DNA of 64,000 nucleotides from an uncultured Lachnospiraceae bacterium (GTDB lineage: Bacteria > Bacillota > Clostridia > Lachnospirales > Lachnospiraceae): NCBI GenBank assembly GCA_948470335.1, contig CAOKOL010000004.1, positions 1 through 64,000 of the forward strand. Direction: 5' to 3'. Of this stretch, positions 8,760 to 17,639 are shown piece by piece. Position 1 is the stretch's first letter, and every line of letters begins with the position of its first letter. A program made the translations under genes and the position numbers. The notes beneath the pieces are model-generated. The model ran no database searches, had not been told where the DNA came from, and worked only from the letters and a program-made list of their open reading frames with translations.

Positions 8760-9725
8760 TTATCTCATCAATTCTGAAATTACCAACTTGTGAACATCTG
8801 TATGTTCACCATGAAATAACATATCTGAATCATACCATCCCGGAGCATCATATACCGCCTTCGCCGAAAAACCATAACTCATTTCGATAATTTGCAATTC
8901 ACTTTTATCATAAATAAAATCATAAGTCATAGTTTGACTGCCAATCTGCTCCGATATTTTTCTAGCAATAGGAATTGCCAAAATATCTTGTTTTGATACA
9001 TCATAATCAATTTTTCCACTTCCGGACGCTCGGAAATCATTTTCTCTTACATGACGTCGAAATATTATACCTCTCTCACCTATGATGGTTACTCTAATAT
9101 CATATTCATTACCAGGGATAAATTTTTGCAGCAGCAAACACCCTCTATTATTGACTCCATATCGGACCAAATCATTTTGATATATATCTTTTAAAATATT
9201 TCCATACTTACTTTTTTGGGTGTAATATAATTTCATATCTATATCAGGTCTTCTCCAAAAAGAAAAATGTGATTTACATATCTTTTTAGCTTCGTCCATA
9301 TTTTTTATCAGCCTGACATTACTGCTCCCAGCTCCCTGTGGCAATTTATACACAATCGGAAAGTGCTGTTTTTTTATCCATGCCATAGCACTTGTTTCCT
9401 CAAAAAAAATCTTACTCTCAATATATGGCACATTTACTGCTTCCAGCAGATATTTTTCAGAAATCTTATTATCAAACATCCAGCATGTGTTAGAATTCGG
9501 ATAAACTTTCTTCCCCATAATTTCCGCACTCTTAATAATGTGATAGGCAACATTTTTATCGATGTAATTATCCTGCGACCAGTGCCATATCAGTGCGTCA
9601 ATATTTTTCAACTGCCTTACAATATCCGATGAGCTACAGTCCACCAATTTATAGGAAACATTCATATTCTTCGCTGCAATCACATATTTTCTACTTCGCA
9701 ATCCCTTATCTATTCCAATAATCAT
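8760..9725 (-). CDS. ATP-grasp ligase-like protein (RimK-type)
   Basis: A 321-residue ATP-grasp protein that would activate a carboxylate with ATP and join it to an amine or thiol. An N-terminal pre-ATP-grasp part (MIIGIDKGLRSRKYV) is followed by the nucleotide-binding loop FPIVYKLPQGAGSSN near residue 124, LQKFIPGNEYDIRVT near residue 201, and the metal-binding LQIIEMSYGFSAKA near residue 275. In a cluster that makes a uronic acid nucleotide sugar, amidation of the sugar carboxylate with an amino acid is an attractive role, but this is inference. AT-rich, like its neighbours. Confidence 0.8.
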   Translation of the reverse strand: MIIGIDKGLRSRKYVIAAKNMNVSYKLVDCSSSDIVRQLKNIDALIWHWSQDNYIDKNVAYHIIKSAEIMGKKVYPNSNTCWMFDNKISEKYLLEAVNVPYIESKIFFEETSAMAWIKKQHFPIVYKLPQGAGSSNVRLIKNMDEAKKICKSHFSFWRRPDIDMKLYYTQKSKYGNILKDIYQNDLVRYGVNNRGCLLLQKFIPGNEYDIRVTIIGERGIIFRRHVRENDFRASGSGKIDYDVSKQDILAIPIARKISEQIGSQTMTYDFIYDKSELQIIEMSYGFSAKAVYDAPGWYDSDMLFHGEHTDVHKLVISELMR

Positions 9726-9814
9726 TTTTACACCCTTTATTTGAATTCTTTAACTTTTCAAATATTTCGATTCCTTGAATGGTATCTACGTCATTTCCAG
9801 TCATATATTCTTTT

Positions 9815-10405
9815 TTACAACAACAGATTATTTTGAAAAAATAAAAGGTGCCTCATTCCGCTCAAAGCTCTGAATCCTTTTGATCTATACTCCAGTTTGT
9901 ATCCTTTATTGATGAAATAGTCCTCATAATTATGTGCATATCTATAGGGCGGACAGGGAACCTCATCCACAACAATCCTTTCAATCTCATTTCTGGCAAT
10001 AATATGTTCAAAATACCGACAAAACGTATCTTCATCTAAATTATGCAAAAAATTAACCGCAATTAATAGCGAAATTTTTTGACCTTTAATATCTTGAAAT
10101 GTTCCTACCCGCGTTTTAAGTAATGGATGTACAAACTTTGCAGCCCTAATAACCCTTTTGTCTATATCGTATCCTATTTTACAACGATTGTGTATCCCTG
10201 CGGAAATATCTCCAAGTCCACATCCAATTTCCACAATCTCTCCTTTGACGTTCATGTTGTTGATTTTCTTTATCATCCATTCAGCATAAGTTTTTCTTTC
10301 TTCCACATGCCATGGGTCAAAATGAAAACACTTACAAAGCACCAATCTATACCACAACATATAACACACCCTTCCGCGTACAAGCTTTTCAAAATATTGC
10401 AGCAA
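9815..10405 (-). CDS. class I SAM-dependent methyltransferase
   Basis: A small methyltransferase with the SAM-binding motif I at VEIGCGLGDISAG near residue 59 and a post-I acidic residue in KIGYDIDKRVIRAA. The C-terminal part (IERIVVDEVPCPP, HNYEDYF) is compatible with a sugar methyltransferase. The assigned start is a TTG without a good ribosome binding site. A better-placed ATG at 10447-10449, coupled to the stop of the preceding gene, reads MEQYLFCRCDQNVSF in another frame. One extra base in the five-A run at 10404-10408 would fuse it to LLQYFEKL. So the true N-terminus, or an N-terminal frameshift, is unresolved. Confidence 0.75.
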   Translation of the reverse strand: MLQYFEKLVRGRVCYMLWYRLVLCKCFHFDPWHVEERKTYAEWMIKKINNMNVKGEIVEIGCGLGDISAGIHNRCKIGYDIDKRVIRAAKFVHPLLKTRVGTFQDIKGQKISLLIAVNFLHNLDEDTFCRYFEHIIARNEIERIVVDEVPCPPYRYAHNYEDYFINKGYKLEYRSKGFRALSGMRHLLFFQNNLLL

Positions 10406-10450
10406 AAACTCACATTTTGATCACACCTACAGAATAAATACTGCTCCATA

Positions 10451-12913
10451 TCAAACACTTTTTTCAATAACGGCTTCCAACCAGTTGTCCAATGTAAACA
10501 AGTAACCCGGAGTCCCTTCTCCCATTGCTTGTCTATGGTTTCTCACTTGAAGCAGATCATGATGCAAGCCAATCTGCGCTGCAAGATCGGCCTTTTCTAT
10601 ATATATCGGAAAAGATTTCATTTCCTGTTCCTTTAAATTGACAATCAAAAGACTATGTGTATTTAAATCAATAAATTTCAAATTATCATTCTCTTTGTTC
10701 AGCCATAATGAAAATTGCCATCTTGAATATTCATACTCATCCTCTTTTTTCCCGGATAATGTATGGATTTTCCGTCCATTTTCATCGATTACTGACACTT
10801 TTTTCTGATTCGTATCACATAAGAAAAAAACTCGTTGATCATAATATCCGTTTATCCATTCTGCTCCACTTTCGCTATAAACCTCTCTCCATCCATTCAA
10901 ACTTTCATTACATTGGAACAAACTGTTTTTTGTCCCAAAATAAAGGTCACAATCCACATGAAAACAAAATTGCAGTTCAATCATCTTTTTATGAAGAGAC
11001 TTGACCTCACATGTCTCTGTTTCCAAATCAAAAATATATACACTGTTTGATCCTATAAATACACCATATACTTTATTGGCAACCCGCGCATGTTTATCAA
11101 ACAAAACGCCTTTCTTTCTGACACTGGTCCTCACTCTGGATAGGCGGCCTGTGGTGATATTCATTTTTATTACGCCAGCAAATATATCAAAAAAATACAA
11201 CGATTCGTTATACGCTTCAACAAATTGATATTTATCCTCATACTCTAAGTCCGTATCTTCCAATTCATCCAAACTAATGCTTATTAGTTTTTCACTATCT
11301 AATCCATAGACGGCAATATTTCGCGCAGAATGCGGCATAAATATCAGTTTATTCCCTGATCGGTATATTTTCGTATATAACCGGTCTGCGTTCTGATATT
11401 CATTTGGAAACTGCGCTATATATTCAGTTTTTCCAGTTGCTATATTTAGTCTGCACAGACCATTAAAATCATTAGCAGAAAACCATATGTAATTTTCTAT
11501 CTGCACACAATCCTCAAACCAAATGGGAATTTTCGTCATATCTTGTAATTTTTGCTTTTTGGCCGGATTCTGTATCAAAATATCCAGACCTTTCTCTCGA
11601 CACAGTTCCACAACAGAACTTTCATCCCCATAATACGCATCCGCAATCACCACCGCCCGGTCCAAATCCGCCGTACTGTCATAAATCCCCCAGCCTTCTT
11701 CTATATACCGGTCCCTGATCCTGCGGTATTCTTCCCAAAGCCGCGGACGCATGGAGCCGATTGTCGCCTGAATCAGAGGATGCGGACGCCATAAAAGCGC
11801 CACTTTGTCCTGGTTTTCCTTAAAAATTTCAAACACCGACTCCATCTTGCGAAGCATTTTCTCATCATTATGCAAAAGCGCGCTCACGCTGGTATTATAA
11901 AAGACGATCTTTTTCCGGTTTCCATCCGGCTTTTCGATCATCGGCAGCCACTCTGGCGGAACTTCCAGATCTTCCTTTTTTGTGCGGAGCATTTTATCGA
12001 TCTTCGGGGAGCCCGTTCCCAGGAACTTCTTTTCCAGAAACCGCCTGTCCACATGCCCACCGCCCAGTCCCGCCGCTTTCGCGGCTTTAATATATTCATT
12101 AATATATATCTGCCGCATATTTTCTGACTGAACAATCACCTGATCGGCATAAATCGTTCCCGGCAGGAAACAGAAATGCTTCATGTCATCAATAGCTGCC
12201 TGATTATTCGGATCAATCTCTCTCAAAATAAAATAGGGAATATACACCATTCGATCCGTAAAGGTTTTCAGATTTTTGGAATAAAAATAGGGATGCACAC
12301 TGGTCACATGATTGCATTCGTCATATGGATTGTGAATATAAATCACATCCGGCCTGCAGGTTTCCAGATCGTACTCCTCATAATGAGTAATTGGCACATT
12401 TTTCGGATACTGATCTCCTTCGTAGTGCATCTCACGGAATGTACCGTCCGGATTTTTGTCAAAATAAGGAATAGGAATCACATATGCATCCGTATTCTCA
12501 TCAGCATCCGCCGCTTTCCATACGCTTTCCAGGCTGTCCCACATACATGCTTTATATGGCAGGAACACAACTTCCTTCCTGTCATCGGGCAGATCGTAGG
12601 TTATGCCGTGCCGAAGCTGGCTTAGCTGCTTTTTTATCTTCTTTGCTGTCTTTCGGCACTGCGTCTCATCCGGAACTGCTTCGCTCATCCGGAAAATATT
12701 CTCACAGTAATCCTCCAAAAGTCTCACGAGATAAGCATATTTTTCATCCAGAGTTTCTATACAAGTTCCCATCACAATCGCGGATTCCTGGCACAGAGCG
12801 AGGGCCTCTGCTGCGCCGCTGGGATTTGTTCTAATGGATTTGATAATGGTGTCGTTTGCCTTTTCCAGCGTGGATACGGTTTTCAGAAGTTCTTTCTTTT
12901 TATAATGCTTCAA
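10451..12913 (-). CDS. CDP-glycerol transferase-like protein fused to a beta-propeller
   Basis: An 820-residue two-part protein. After a helical N-terminus, residues 112-455 resemble the GT-B fold of CDP-glycerol:poly(glycerophosphate) transferases: EVVFLPYKACMWDSL, DVIYIHNPYDECN, KKIVFYNTSVSALLH and VALLWRPHPLIQ. Residues 465-810 are repeated beta-strand blocks (IWFEDCVQIENYIWFS, LYFFDIFAGVIKMN, VYIFDLETETCEV) typical of a beta-propeller. Base composition changes inside the gene near 11560: the transferase part is GC-richer, the propeller part AT-rich, which points to recombination at the domain border. It may build or cap a phosphodiester-linked polymer; the substrate is unknown. Confidence 0.78.
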   Translation of the reverse strand: MKHYKKKELLKTVSTLEKANDTIIKSIRTNPSGAAEALALCQESAIVMGTCIETLDEKYAYLVRLLEDYCENIFRMSEAVPDETQCRKTAKKIKKQLSQLRHGITYDLPDDRKEVVFLPYKACMWDSLESVWKAADADENTDAYVIPIPYFDKNPDGTFREMHYEGDQYPKNVPITHYEEYDLETCRPDVIYIHNPYDECNHVTSVHPYFYSKNLKTFTDRMVYIPYFILREIDPNNQAAIDDMKHFCFLPGTIYADQVIVQSENMRQIYINEYIKAAKAAGLGGGHVDRRFLEKKFLGTGSPKIDKMLRTKKEDLEVPPEWLPMIEKPDGNRKKIVFYNTSVSALLHNDEKMLRKMESVFEIFKENQDKVALLWRPHPLIQATIGSMRPRLWEEYRRIRDRYIEEGWGIYDSTADLDRAVVIADAYYGDESSVVELCREKGLDILIQNPAKKQKLQDMTKIPIWFEDCVQIENYIWFSANDFNGLCRLNIATGKTEYIAQFPNEYQNADRLYTKIYRSGNKLIFMPHSARNIAVYGLDSEKLISISLDELEDTDLEYEDKYQFVEAYNESLYFFDIFAGVIKMNITTGRLSRVRTSVRKKGVLFDKHARVANKVYGVFIGSNSVYIFDLETETCEVKSLHKKMIELQFCFHVDCDLYFGTKNSLFQCNESLNGWREVYSESGAEWINGYYDQRVFFLCDTNQKKVSVIDENGRKIHTLSGKKEDEYEYSRWQFSLWLNKENDNLKFIDLNTHSLLIVNLKEQEMKSFPIYIEKADLAAQIGLHHDLLQVRNHRQAMGEGTPGYLFTLDNWLEAVIEKSV

Positions 12914-13005
12914 TGTTCCTACGCCCTCCCTTTGATCCTCGTCCGTAACTTCCAGATTTCTTACGTCTTTTTATTTTGTACAATATTTTTCTACGTCTGC
13001 GGCCT

Positions 13006-13980
13006 TCATAATGATATTTTGTACCACTCTATCGCTTCCCTGATCCCTCTCTCAAAACTCCATTCCGGATCGTATCCCAGTTTTTCCTTTGCTTTTGATA
13101 TATCCGCATTGCTATGTCGGATATCCCCTGCTCTTTCCGGCCCAAAAATCGGCTCTGTCTCAACACCTAACGCATTTCTCAGATGATAATATACGTCGAT
13201 CAGATATTCCCTGCCGCCGTACGCGATATTATAGGCAGCTCCCGCGGCATCTTTTTCCGCTATACATGCTTTCAAATTGGCTTCTATCACATTCTCAATA
13301 TAGGTAAAATCCCGGCTCTGTTTCCCGTCTCCGTTTATAACCGGCCGCTCCCCTTTCAAAAGCATCCTGATAAATTTGGGTATAACAGCCGCATATGCCC
13401 CATCCGGGTCCTGCCGTCTTCCGAATACGTTAAAATACCGCAGCCCATAGGTATCCAATCCATAATGCCTGGTATATTGTCCGGCCCATTCTTCATCACA
13501 TTTTTTCGTCACCGCATACGGGGAAAGGAGATTGCCTTCAACGCCTTCTCTTTTCGGCAGATTAGGTTCATCTCCATACACCGATGAACTGGAGGCATAC
13601 ACAAATTTTTTAACGCCTCTTAATCGGGCCGCTTCCAACATATTAAGGGTACCGGCAATATTATTCGCGCAGTAAAAAAGCGGCATTTCAATACTTCTAG
13701 GTACACTTCCCCATGCTGCCTGATGAAGTACAAAATCAACCTTTTCACATGCTTCCATACAGACAGCCGGTTCTTTTACATCTCCTTTGATAAACTCAAA
13801 CCGTTCATCGGTCATAAATGCCCCGATATTTTCCATCTTTCCTGTGGACAAATCATCCAGACATCTGACCCGGCAGCCCTTTTTCAAAACTGCCTCACAA
13901 AGATTGGAACCTATAAAGCCCGCTCCGCCTGTCACCAGAAATACGGTTTCCTCTGGAAAATTTATATTTTCATAACCCAT
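13006..13980 (-). CDS. wbpP: UDP-N-acetylhexosamine C4-epimerase (WbpP type)
   Basis: A short-chain dehydrogenase/reductase that interconverts gluco and galacto forms of UDP-N-acetylated sugars. It has the NAD loop VTGGAGFIGSNL near residue 16, the catalytic serine region YASSSSVYGDEPN and the active site SPYAVTKK. The WbpP-subfamily block LHQAAWGSVPRS and the long stretch GLRYFNVFGRRQDPDGAYAA match the UDP-GlcNAc(A) 4-epimerase group rather than GalE. It starts directly next to the stop of the dehydrogenase gene. The pair would supply UDP-GalNAcA or a similar acidic sugar to the transferases downstream. Confidence 0.9.
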   Translation of the reverse strand: MGYENINFPEETVFLVTGGAGFIGSNLCEAVLKKGCRVRCLDDLSTGKMENIGAFMTDERFEFIKGDVKEPAVCMEACEKVDFVLHQAAWGSVPRSIEMPLFYCANNIAGTLNMLEAARLRGVKKFVYASSSSVYGDEPNLPKREGVEGNLLSPYAVTKKCDEEWAGQYTRHYGLDTYGLRYFNVFGRRQDPDGAYAAVIPKFIRMLLKGERPVINGDGKQSRDFTYIENVIEANLKACIAEKDAAGAAYNIAYGGREYLIDVYYHLRNALGVETEPIFGPERAGDIRHSNADISKAKEKLGYDPEWSFERGIREAIEWYKISL

Positions 13981-15297
13981 TTACAATCTCCAATACATAT
14001 ATTCGTTATCTTCATATTCTTTTCGGTCAAAAATGCCTTTCAGATCCAGAAGAATTCTTCTCCCCCGGCCAAACATCCCTCTCATCTGATCAGCTTTTAT
14101 AGCTTTGAATTCATTATGTGAAACCGCAAAAATCACCGCGTCCAGATTATTTATTTCCTCTTTACGGGCGAAATCCACATCATACAATGCCTCGGCCTCC
14201 CGTCTGTCCGCGACGGGATCAAAAATCAGCGGAATGATTCCGTATTCTTTCAGTTCCTTCACAATATCAATTACTCTGGTGTTTCTTGTGTCCGGGCAAT
14301 TCTCTTTAAAAGTAAATCCAAATATAGCGACACGGGCGTTTTTAACCGGTCTGTCAGCTTCTATCAGATGCTTCACACACATCTCGGCAACATATTTTCC
14401 CATACCGTCATTGATCCTGCGTCCGGATAATATAACCTGGCTGTGATACCCTAACATCTCCGCTTTGTAAGTCAGATAATATGGGTCCACACCGATACAG
14501 TGTCCTCCGACCAGTCCCGGATAGAATTTCATAAAATTCCATTTTGTTCCGGCAGCCTCCAATACCGATCGGGTATCAATTCCCATTTTATTAAATATGA
14601 TGGACAGTTCATTCATAAAAGCGATATTAATGTCCCTCTGACTGTTTTCTATGACTTTGGCCGCCTCCGCCACTTTGATGCTTTCTGCGCGGTAAACTCC
14701 CGCCCTGATTACGGTCCCATATACGTCCGCCACGATATCCAGCGTCTCTTGATCCATTCCCGATACAATTTTCGTTATGTTTTCAAACCTGCGCTCTTGA
14801 TCGCCGGGGTTAATCCGTTCCGGACTGTAACCCACCTTAAAATCCCTTCCACATTGAAAGCCCGATTCTTTCTCCAGAATCGGAACACAGACTTCTTCTG
14901 TCACTCCCGGATACACTGTGGACTCATATACAACAATCGAACCTCTGCACAGATTACGTCCAAGAATCTCACTGGCCGATTCCACCGGTCCCAGATCAGG
15001 TGTGTGATCTGCCTTTACCGGAGTGGGAACTGCGATAATATGGAATCTGGCTTTTCGCAACGCTTTTTCGTCCTCAGTAAAATTTACCGCAGTGTTTTGA
15101 ATTGCCGTATCTCCCACTTCTTTTGTCGGATCAGTGCCGCTCCGGTATTGTTCTATTTTTTTCTCATTTAAGTCAAAGCCAATTACATTAAATTTTTCCG
15201 CAAAGGCAACCGCGACCGGTATCCCTACATACCCTAGTCCGATAACAGACAACGATTCTTTCCGGGAAATTAATTTTCCAAGCAACTGATTGTACAA
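13981..15297 (-). CDS. wbpO: UDP-N-acetylhexosamine 6-dehydrogenase (WbpO/TviB type)
   Basis: Oxidises C6 of a UDP-N-acetylhexosamine to the uronic acid using two NAD+. N-terminal NAD-binding loop SVIGLGYVGIPVAVAF near residue 18, central domain, catalytic cysteine in VGGHCIGVDPYYL, and the C-terminal UDP-binding domain (VAIFGFTFKENCPDTRNT). I choose the TTG at 15295-15297 as start: it lies 7 bases after AGGAGG (15305-15310) and gives the usual N-terminus (M)YNQLLGKLISRKESL. A longer frame to 15330 lacks such a site. It is the first gene of the polysaccharide operon. Confidence 0.92.
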   Translation of the reverse strand: MYNQLLGKLISRKESLSVIGLGYVGIPVAVAFAEKFNVIGFDLNEKKIEQYRSGTDPTKEVGDTAIQNTAVNFTEDEKALRKARFHIIAVPTPVKADHTPDLGPVESASEILGRNLCRGSIVVYESTVYPGVTEEVCVPILEKESGFQCGRDFKVGYSPERINPGDQERRFENITKIVSGMDQETLDIVADVYGTVIRAGVYRAESIKVAEAAKVIENSQRDINIAFMNELSIIFNKMGIDTRSVLEAAGTKWNFMKFYPGLVGGHCIGVDPYYLTYKAEMLGYHSQVILSGRRINDGMGKYVAEMCVKHLIEADRPVKNARVAIFGFTFKENCPDTRNTRVIDIVKELKEYGIIPLIFDPVADRREAEALYDVDFARKEEINNLDAVIFAVSHNEFKAIKADQMRGMFGRGRRILLDLKGIFDRKEYEDNEYMYWRL

Positions 15298-15510
15298 AAT
15301 ACAACCTCCTAAGCTCCCTATTTTTCGCACTCATACCTTGAACAAGTTTTGTGTTTATCATTCTCTGTAGCTATCCGCATATGTTCGTTATTTATTAAAA
15401 TTAAATTTTAATGGCATTCATTATGAATAGAGAAAGGGGAATCAATCCCCCCTTCTTTTCTTTAGTCGTTTAATATTGAATTTAATTTGTTATATTTATA
15501 AAACATATTT
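15298..15510. other. upstream region of the polysaccharide operon
   Basis: AT-rich intergenic DNA with no gene. A 9-bp-arm palindrome lies near 15391-15411. A clear sigma-A promoter pair was not found between the TnpB-associated RNA segment and the dehydrogenase start, so the operon promoter is either non-canonical or lies further upstream. Confidence 0.45.
15433..15454 (-). terminator. putative intrinsic terminator after the TnpB-associated RNA
   Basis: A short AAGGGG/CCCCTT hairpin with a pyrimidine run on both sides (TTTCTCT on the minus strand, TTCTTTTCTTT on the plus strand). It could end the transcript coming from tnpB before the polysaccharide operon. The stem is short, so the call is tentative. 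Confidence 0.4.
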
Positions 15511-15790
15511 GGTACCTCTGTAAAAGAGGTGATGCGACCAGACACTTCCGTGTCCTTCCCGCTTCGCTCCCGGTACTTCTCCCTCGCGGTTTCCCGCGCC
15601 GGAGTTCCCATAGGTCCTGGCATACCCAATACCCGGCTCCCAAAAGAACCGGCTTCCAATGCCGTTCTTCTTTTTTTATCATAAGAATTCCCCCGCAGTC
15701 CTATTCCCTCTTCCGGTTTCGGTCAAACGCACCCTGCGGTACGTTCATCCACGGTTTCCTTCATAATGAACAATGAAATTTATTTCCTTT
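15510..15790 (-). ncRNA. candidate omega RNA (reRNA) next to tnpB
   Basis: The 280 bases on the 3' side of tnpB are dense in RNA-like hairpins on the tnpB strand. They include CGCGG-GAAA-CCGCG (15585-15598), GACAC-GGAA-GTGTC (15541-15554) and ACCTCT/AGAGGT (15514-15530), plus a larger paired region around 15620-15665 (CCGG arms). This is the position and style of TnpB guide RNAs, in which the scaffold overlaps the 3' end of tnpB and the guide follows the last hairpin. The guide would then be read from about 15513 downwards into AT-rich DNA before the capsule operon. Short frames here are not convincing genes. The exact ends are unknown. Confidence 0.6.
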
Positions 15791-17126
15791 ACGATTTTCC
15801 CTCAGGCGCCGTCTCCTCTTTTATCCCACGCCCTCTTTTCAGCACATTCCTCGCAGTATTCTCCCTCTCCGACAGCTCCATTCCGCAGGCCTTACAGAAA
15901 AACATCTCCTGCTTCTTTTCCCCTTCCGCTCCGCAGCCGCTGCACTGATTGCTGATCCCTTTGCCGAACACCTCCGTCACTTCCACGGAACGTTCCGCGC
16001 ATTTTCTAATCAGCCTGCTCCTGACATACCCTCTCTGCCACATATTCATCGTGGCGTTTATCCTATGGCTGAATCCCGCCTTAGGCGCAGACGGCAGCTT
16101 CGGCAGGTACACCGTTCCCGGCTTTTCCGTTTCCAGCATCCGGTTGATCTCTGCGTTTACATAATCGTGCATCGCTTTCTCAAGCCTTGCTTTCCCCGCA
16201 TTGTATTTCTTTGTGCCGGGATTGTATTTCATATTTCTTCGATGGCGGGGCAGCTTCTCCCGCACATAATCCGTCAGAGCGGATTGATATTCCAGATAAC
16301 GCTCCCCGTAGGCTCTTCCCCGGTCGGTCACAAACATGCATTTCAGCCCCACCGCCAGCCCCAGTTCTCCGTCATAACCTGCCGGATGCCTCTGTCTGAC
16401 CTGGACAGGCACATTGACCGTCAGTTTACTTTCTTCCGGATAAAGGCGGATATAAACCTGTCTCGTATACCGGTTGTTATCCGTCAGCGGAATAAAAAGC
16501 CTTTTTCCTCTCTCCTTCATGGCCAGATAAATCCCGTGGTCCCCATACCGGTAGCCTTTCGGAGAAGCCGGGAATCCGTCCGCAGCTTCGCTGTGGGGTT
16601 TTACCAGATGGCGGCGCACCTGCCTGCGCAGATACTGGTCCAGCCGGTGGGCGTCCACGCCCTCACGCATGGATTCGTAAATCCGTATCCATTTTCCCGT
16701 CGGCGCCGACTCTCCTCCCACAAGAACCATCTCGAAGCACTGGCTCTGCTTCATGACAAACCGCAGATAATGTCTCTCCTCCGGCGTCAGGTTCGGATTG
16801 GCGCGGATATTCTTCCCAATCTCGTTTTTCACGCGTGCCCACTGGCTTTTGATATCCCCCAGGGCGTCAAAGATCGACAGGTAGAAGTACACCGACGGCA
16901 AATTCAGTCGTTCCCGCAGTCCGCTTTTCGTCATTTCATTCTGTACGGTATAACCCGGACTGATTTTCGGAAGGGCGCGGATTCCGCCGTATCTGTCGTA
17001 AACATAATTTCTGACATCCATACAATCCCTGGCAATTTCCAGCAGTTTTTCCATATCGGCGGCGGAAATCGGCGTCTGATTGTACTGATAAACGGTTTTG
17101 AATATCGTATTTTTCTGTTCTTTCAT
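15789..17126 (-). CDS. tnpB: TnpB-family protein, RuvC catalytic residues apparently lost
   Basis: A 445-residue TnpB/IS605 OrfB-type protein. The C-terminal zinc ribbon is intact (CSGCG at 395 and CKACG at 411). In active TnpB the first RuvC motif reads GIDLGLK; here it is GLAVGLK, putting Ala258 at the catalytic Asp. The second motif (usually VIEDL) is VYLPKL at 339-344, and the third (D-x-NAA-x-N) is SERENTARN at 419-427, with no Asp in place. By eye the nuclease site is gone while the fold, zinc ribbon and adjacent RNA-like segment remain. That is the pattern of nuclease-dead, RNA-guided repressors derived from TnpB. No TnpA transposase gene is nearby. Moved acidic residues, known in some TnpB groups, are the main alternative. 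Confidence 0.8.
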   Translation of the reverse strand: MKEQKNTIFKTVYQYNQTPISAADMEKLLEIARDCMDVRNYVYDRYGGIRALPKISPGYTVQNEMTKSGLRERLNLPSVYFYLSIFDALGDIKSQWARVKNEIGKNIRANPNLTPEERHYLRFVMKQSQCFEMVLVGGESAPTGKWIRIYESMREGVDAHRLDQYLRRQVRRHLVKPHSEAADGFPASPKGYRYGDHGIYLAMKERGKRLFIPLTDNNRYTRQVYIRLYPEESKLTVNVPVQVRQRHPAGYDGELGLAVGLKCMFVTDRGRAYGERYLEYQSALTDYVREKLPRHRRNMKYNPGTKKYNAGKARLEKAMHDYVNAEINRMLETEKPGTVYLPKLPSAPKAGFSHRINATMNMWQRGYVRSRLIRKCAERSVEVTEVFGKGISNQCSGCGAEGEKKQEMFFCKACGMELSERENTARNVLKRGRGIKEETAPEGKS

Positions 17127-17191
17127 ACCTTTTGACAGCCCCGTCCCGCCGATATCGGCCCAGGTTGTGTGCCCGGATGAAATTTGCGTTG

Positions 17192-17222
17192 ATTTTCGTA
17201 GAGTATATCGTTCTACGAAAAT
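17192..17222. repeat. 25-bp palindromic site, left copy
   Basis: A perfect 11-bp inverted repeat (ATTTTCGTAGA/TCTACGAAAAT) around a 9-base centre. The core 17195-17219 is repeated in reverse orientation at 17615-17639 with 22 of 25 bases identical. It could be an operator, a recombination site, or the left-end hairpin of the tnpB element. Confidence 0.65.
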
Positions 17223-17614
17223 ATTTTATTCAAAAGAGATCAAATTGATTATATAGAATGTCTGAAATTCTGTCAACCATTTCTAAAATTTTCAGAATTC
17301 AATTTCAAAAATTTAATATTAAATGCAAAAGGTAAAAGACTTTTTGCGCATAATGTCCTTTCTACCTTTTATATCGGCAATTTTCACCGGTCTCGTAACG
17401 AAGCATCGGAAACTTCTCCCTGAAAAAACTTATTAGCCGTCAAAATTACCGTCAAAAATTTTTTTGCCTCAGTTCTCTGTTTTTCCGGGAATACCATGGG
17501 TTATATGCCTTTCAAAATAATTTACGCACATATCTATTTTTTATCCAATTTCCGTCAAAACAATGGTCAGCGGAATCTCAAAAGCTAATAAATATGCGAA
17601 TTTAGAGGGTATCT

Positions 17615-17639
17615 TTCGCGGAACGATATATTCTACGAA
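17615..17639. repeat. 25-bp palindromic site, right copy (inverted)
   Basis: Reverse-oriented near copy of the site at 17195-17219, itself an imperfect palindrome (TTCGCGGAA/TTCTACGAA). The two differ at three positions. The 395 bases between them are AT-rich and gene-free. Confidence 0.65.

Larger units (their letters stand above)
15500..17230 (-). mobile_element. IS605/IS1341-like element without tnpA (approximate limits)
   Basis: The tnpB gene, its 3' structured segment ending in the ACCTCT/AGAGGT hairpin, and a hairpin with 11-bp arms at 17192-17222 on the 5' side could be the right and left ends of an IS200/IS605-family element. Only tnpB is present, so it could not move unaided. If TnpB is domesticated, the unit may no longer be mobile. 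The limits are inferred from the hairpins and are not exact. Confidence 0.45.

Noticed and set aside
15462..15682. Two short minus-strand frames after tnpB
   Set aside because: They overlap each other in different frames within the hairpin-rich segment; RNA function explains the sequence better than protein.
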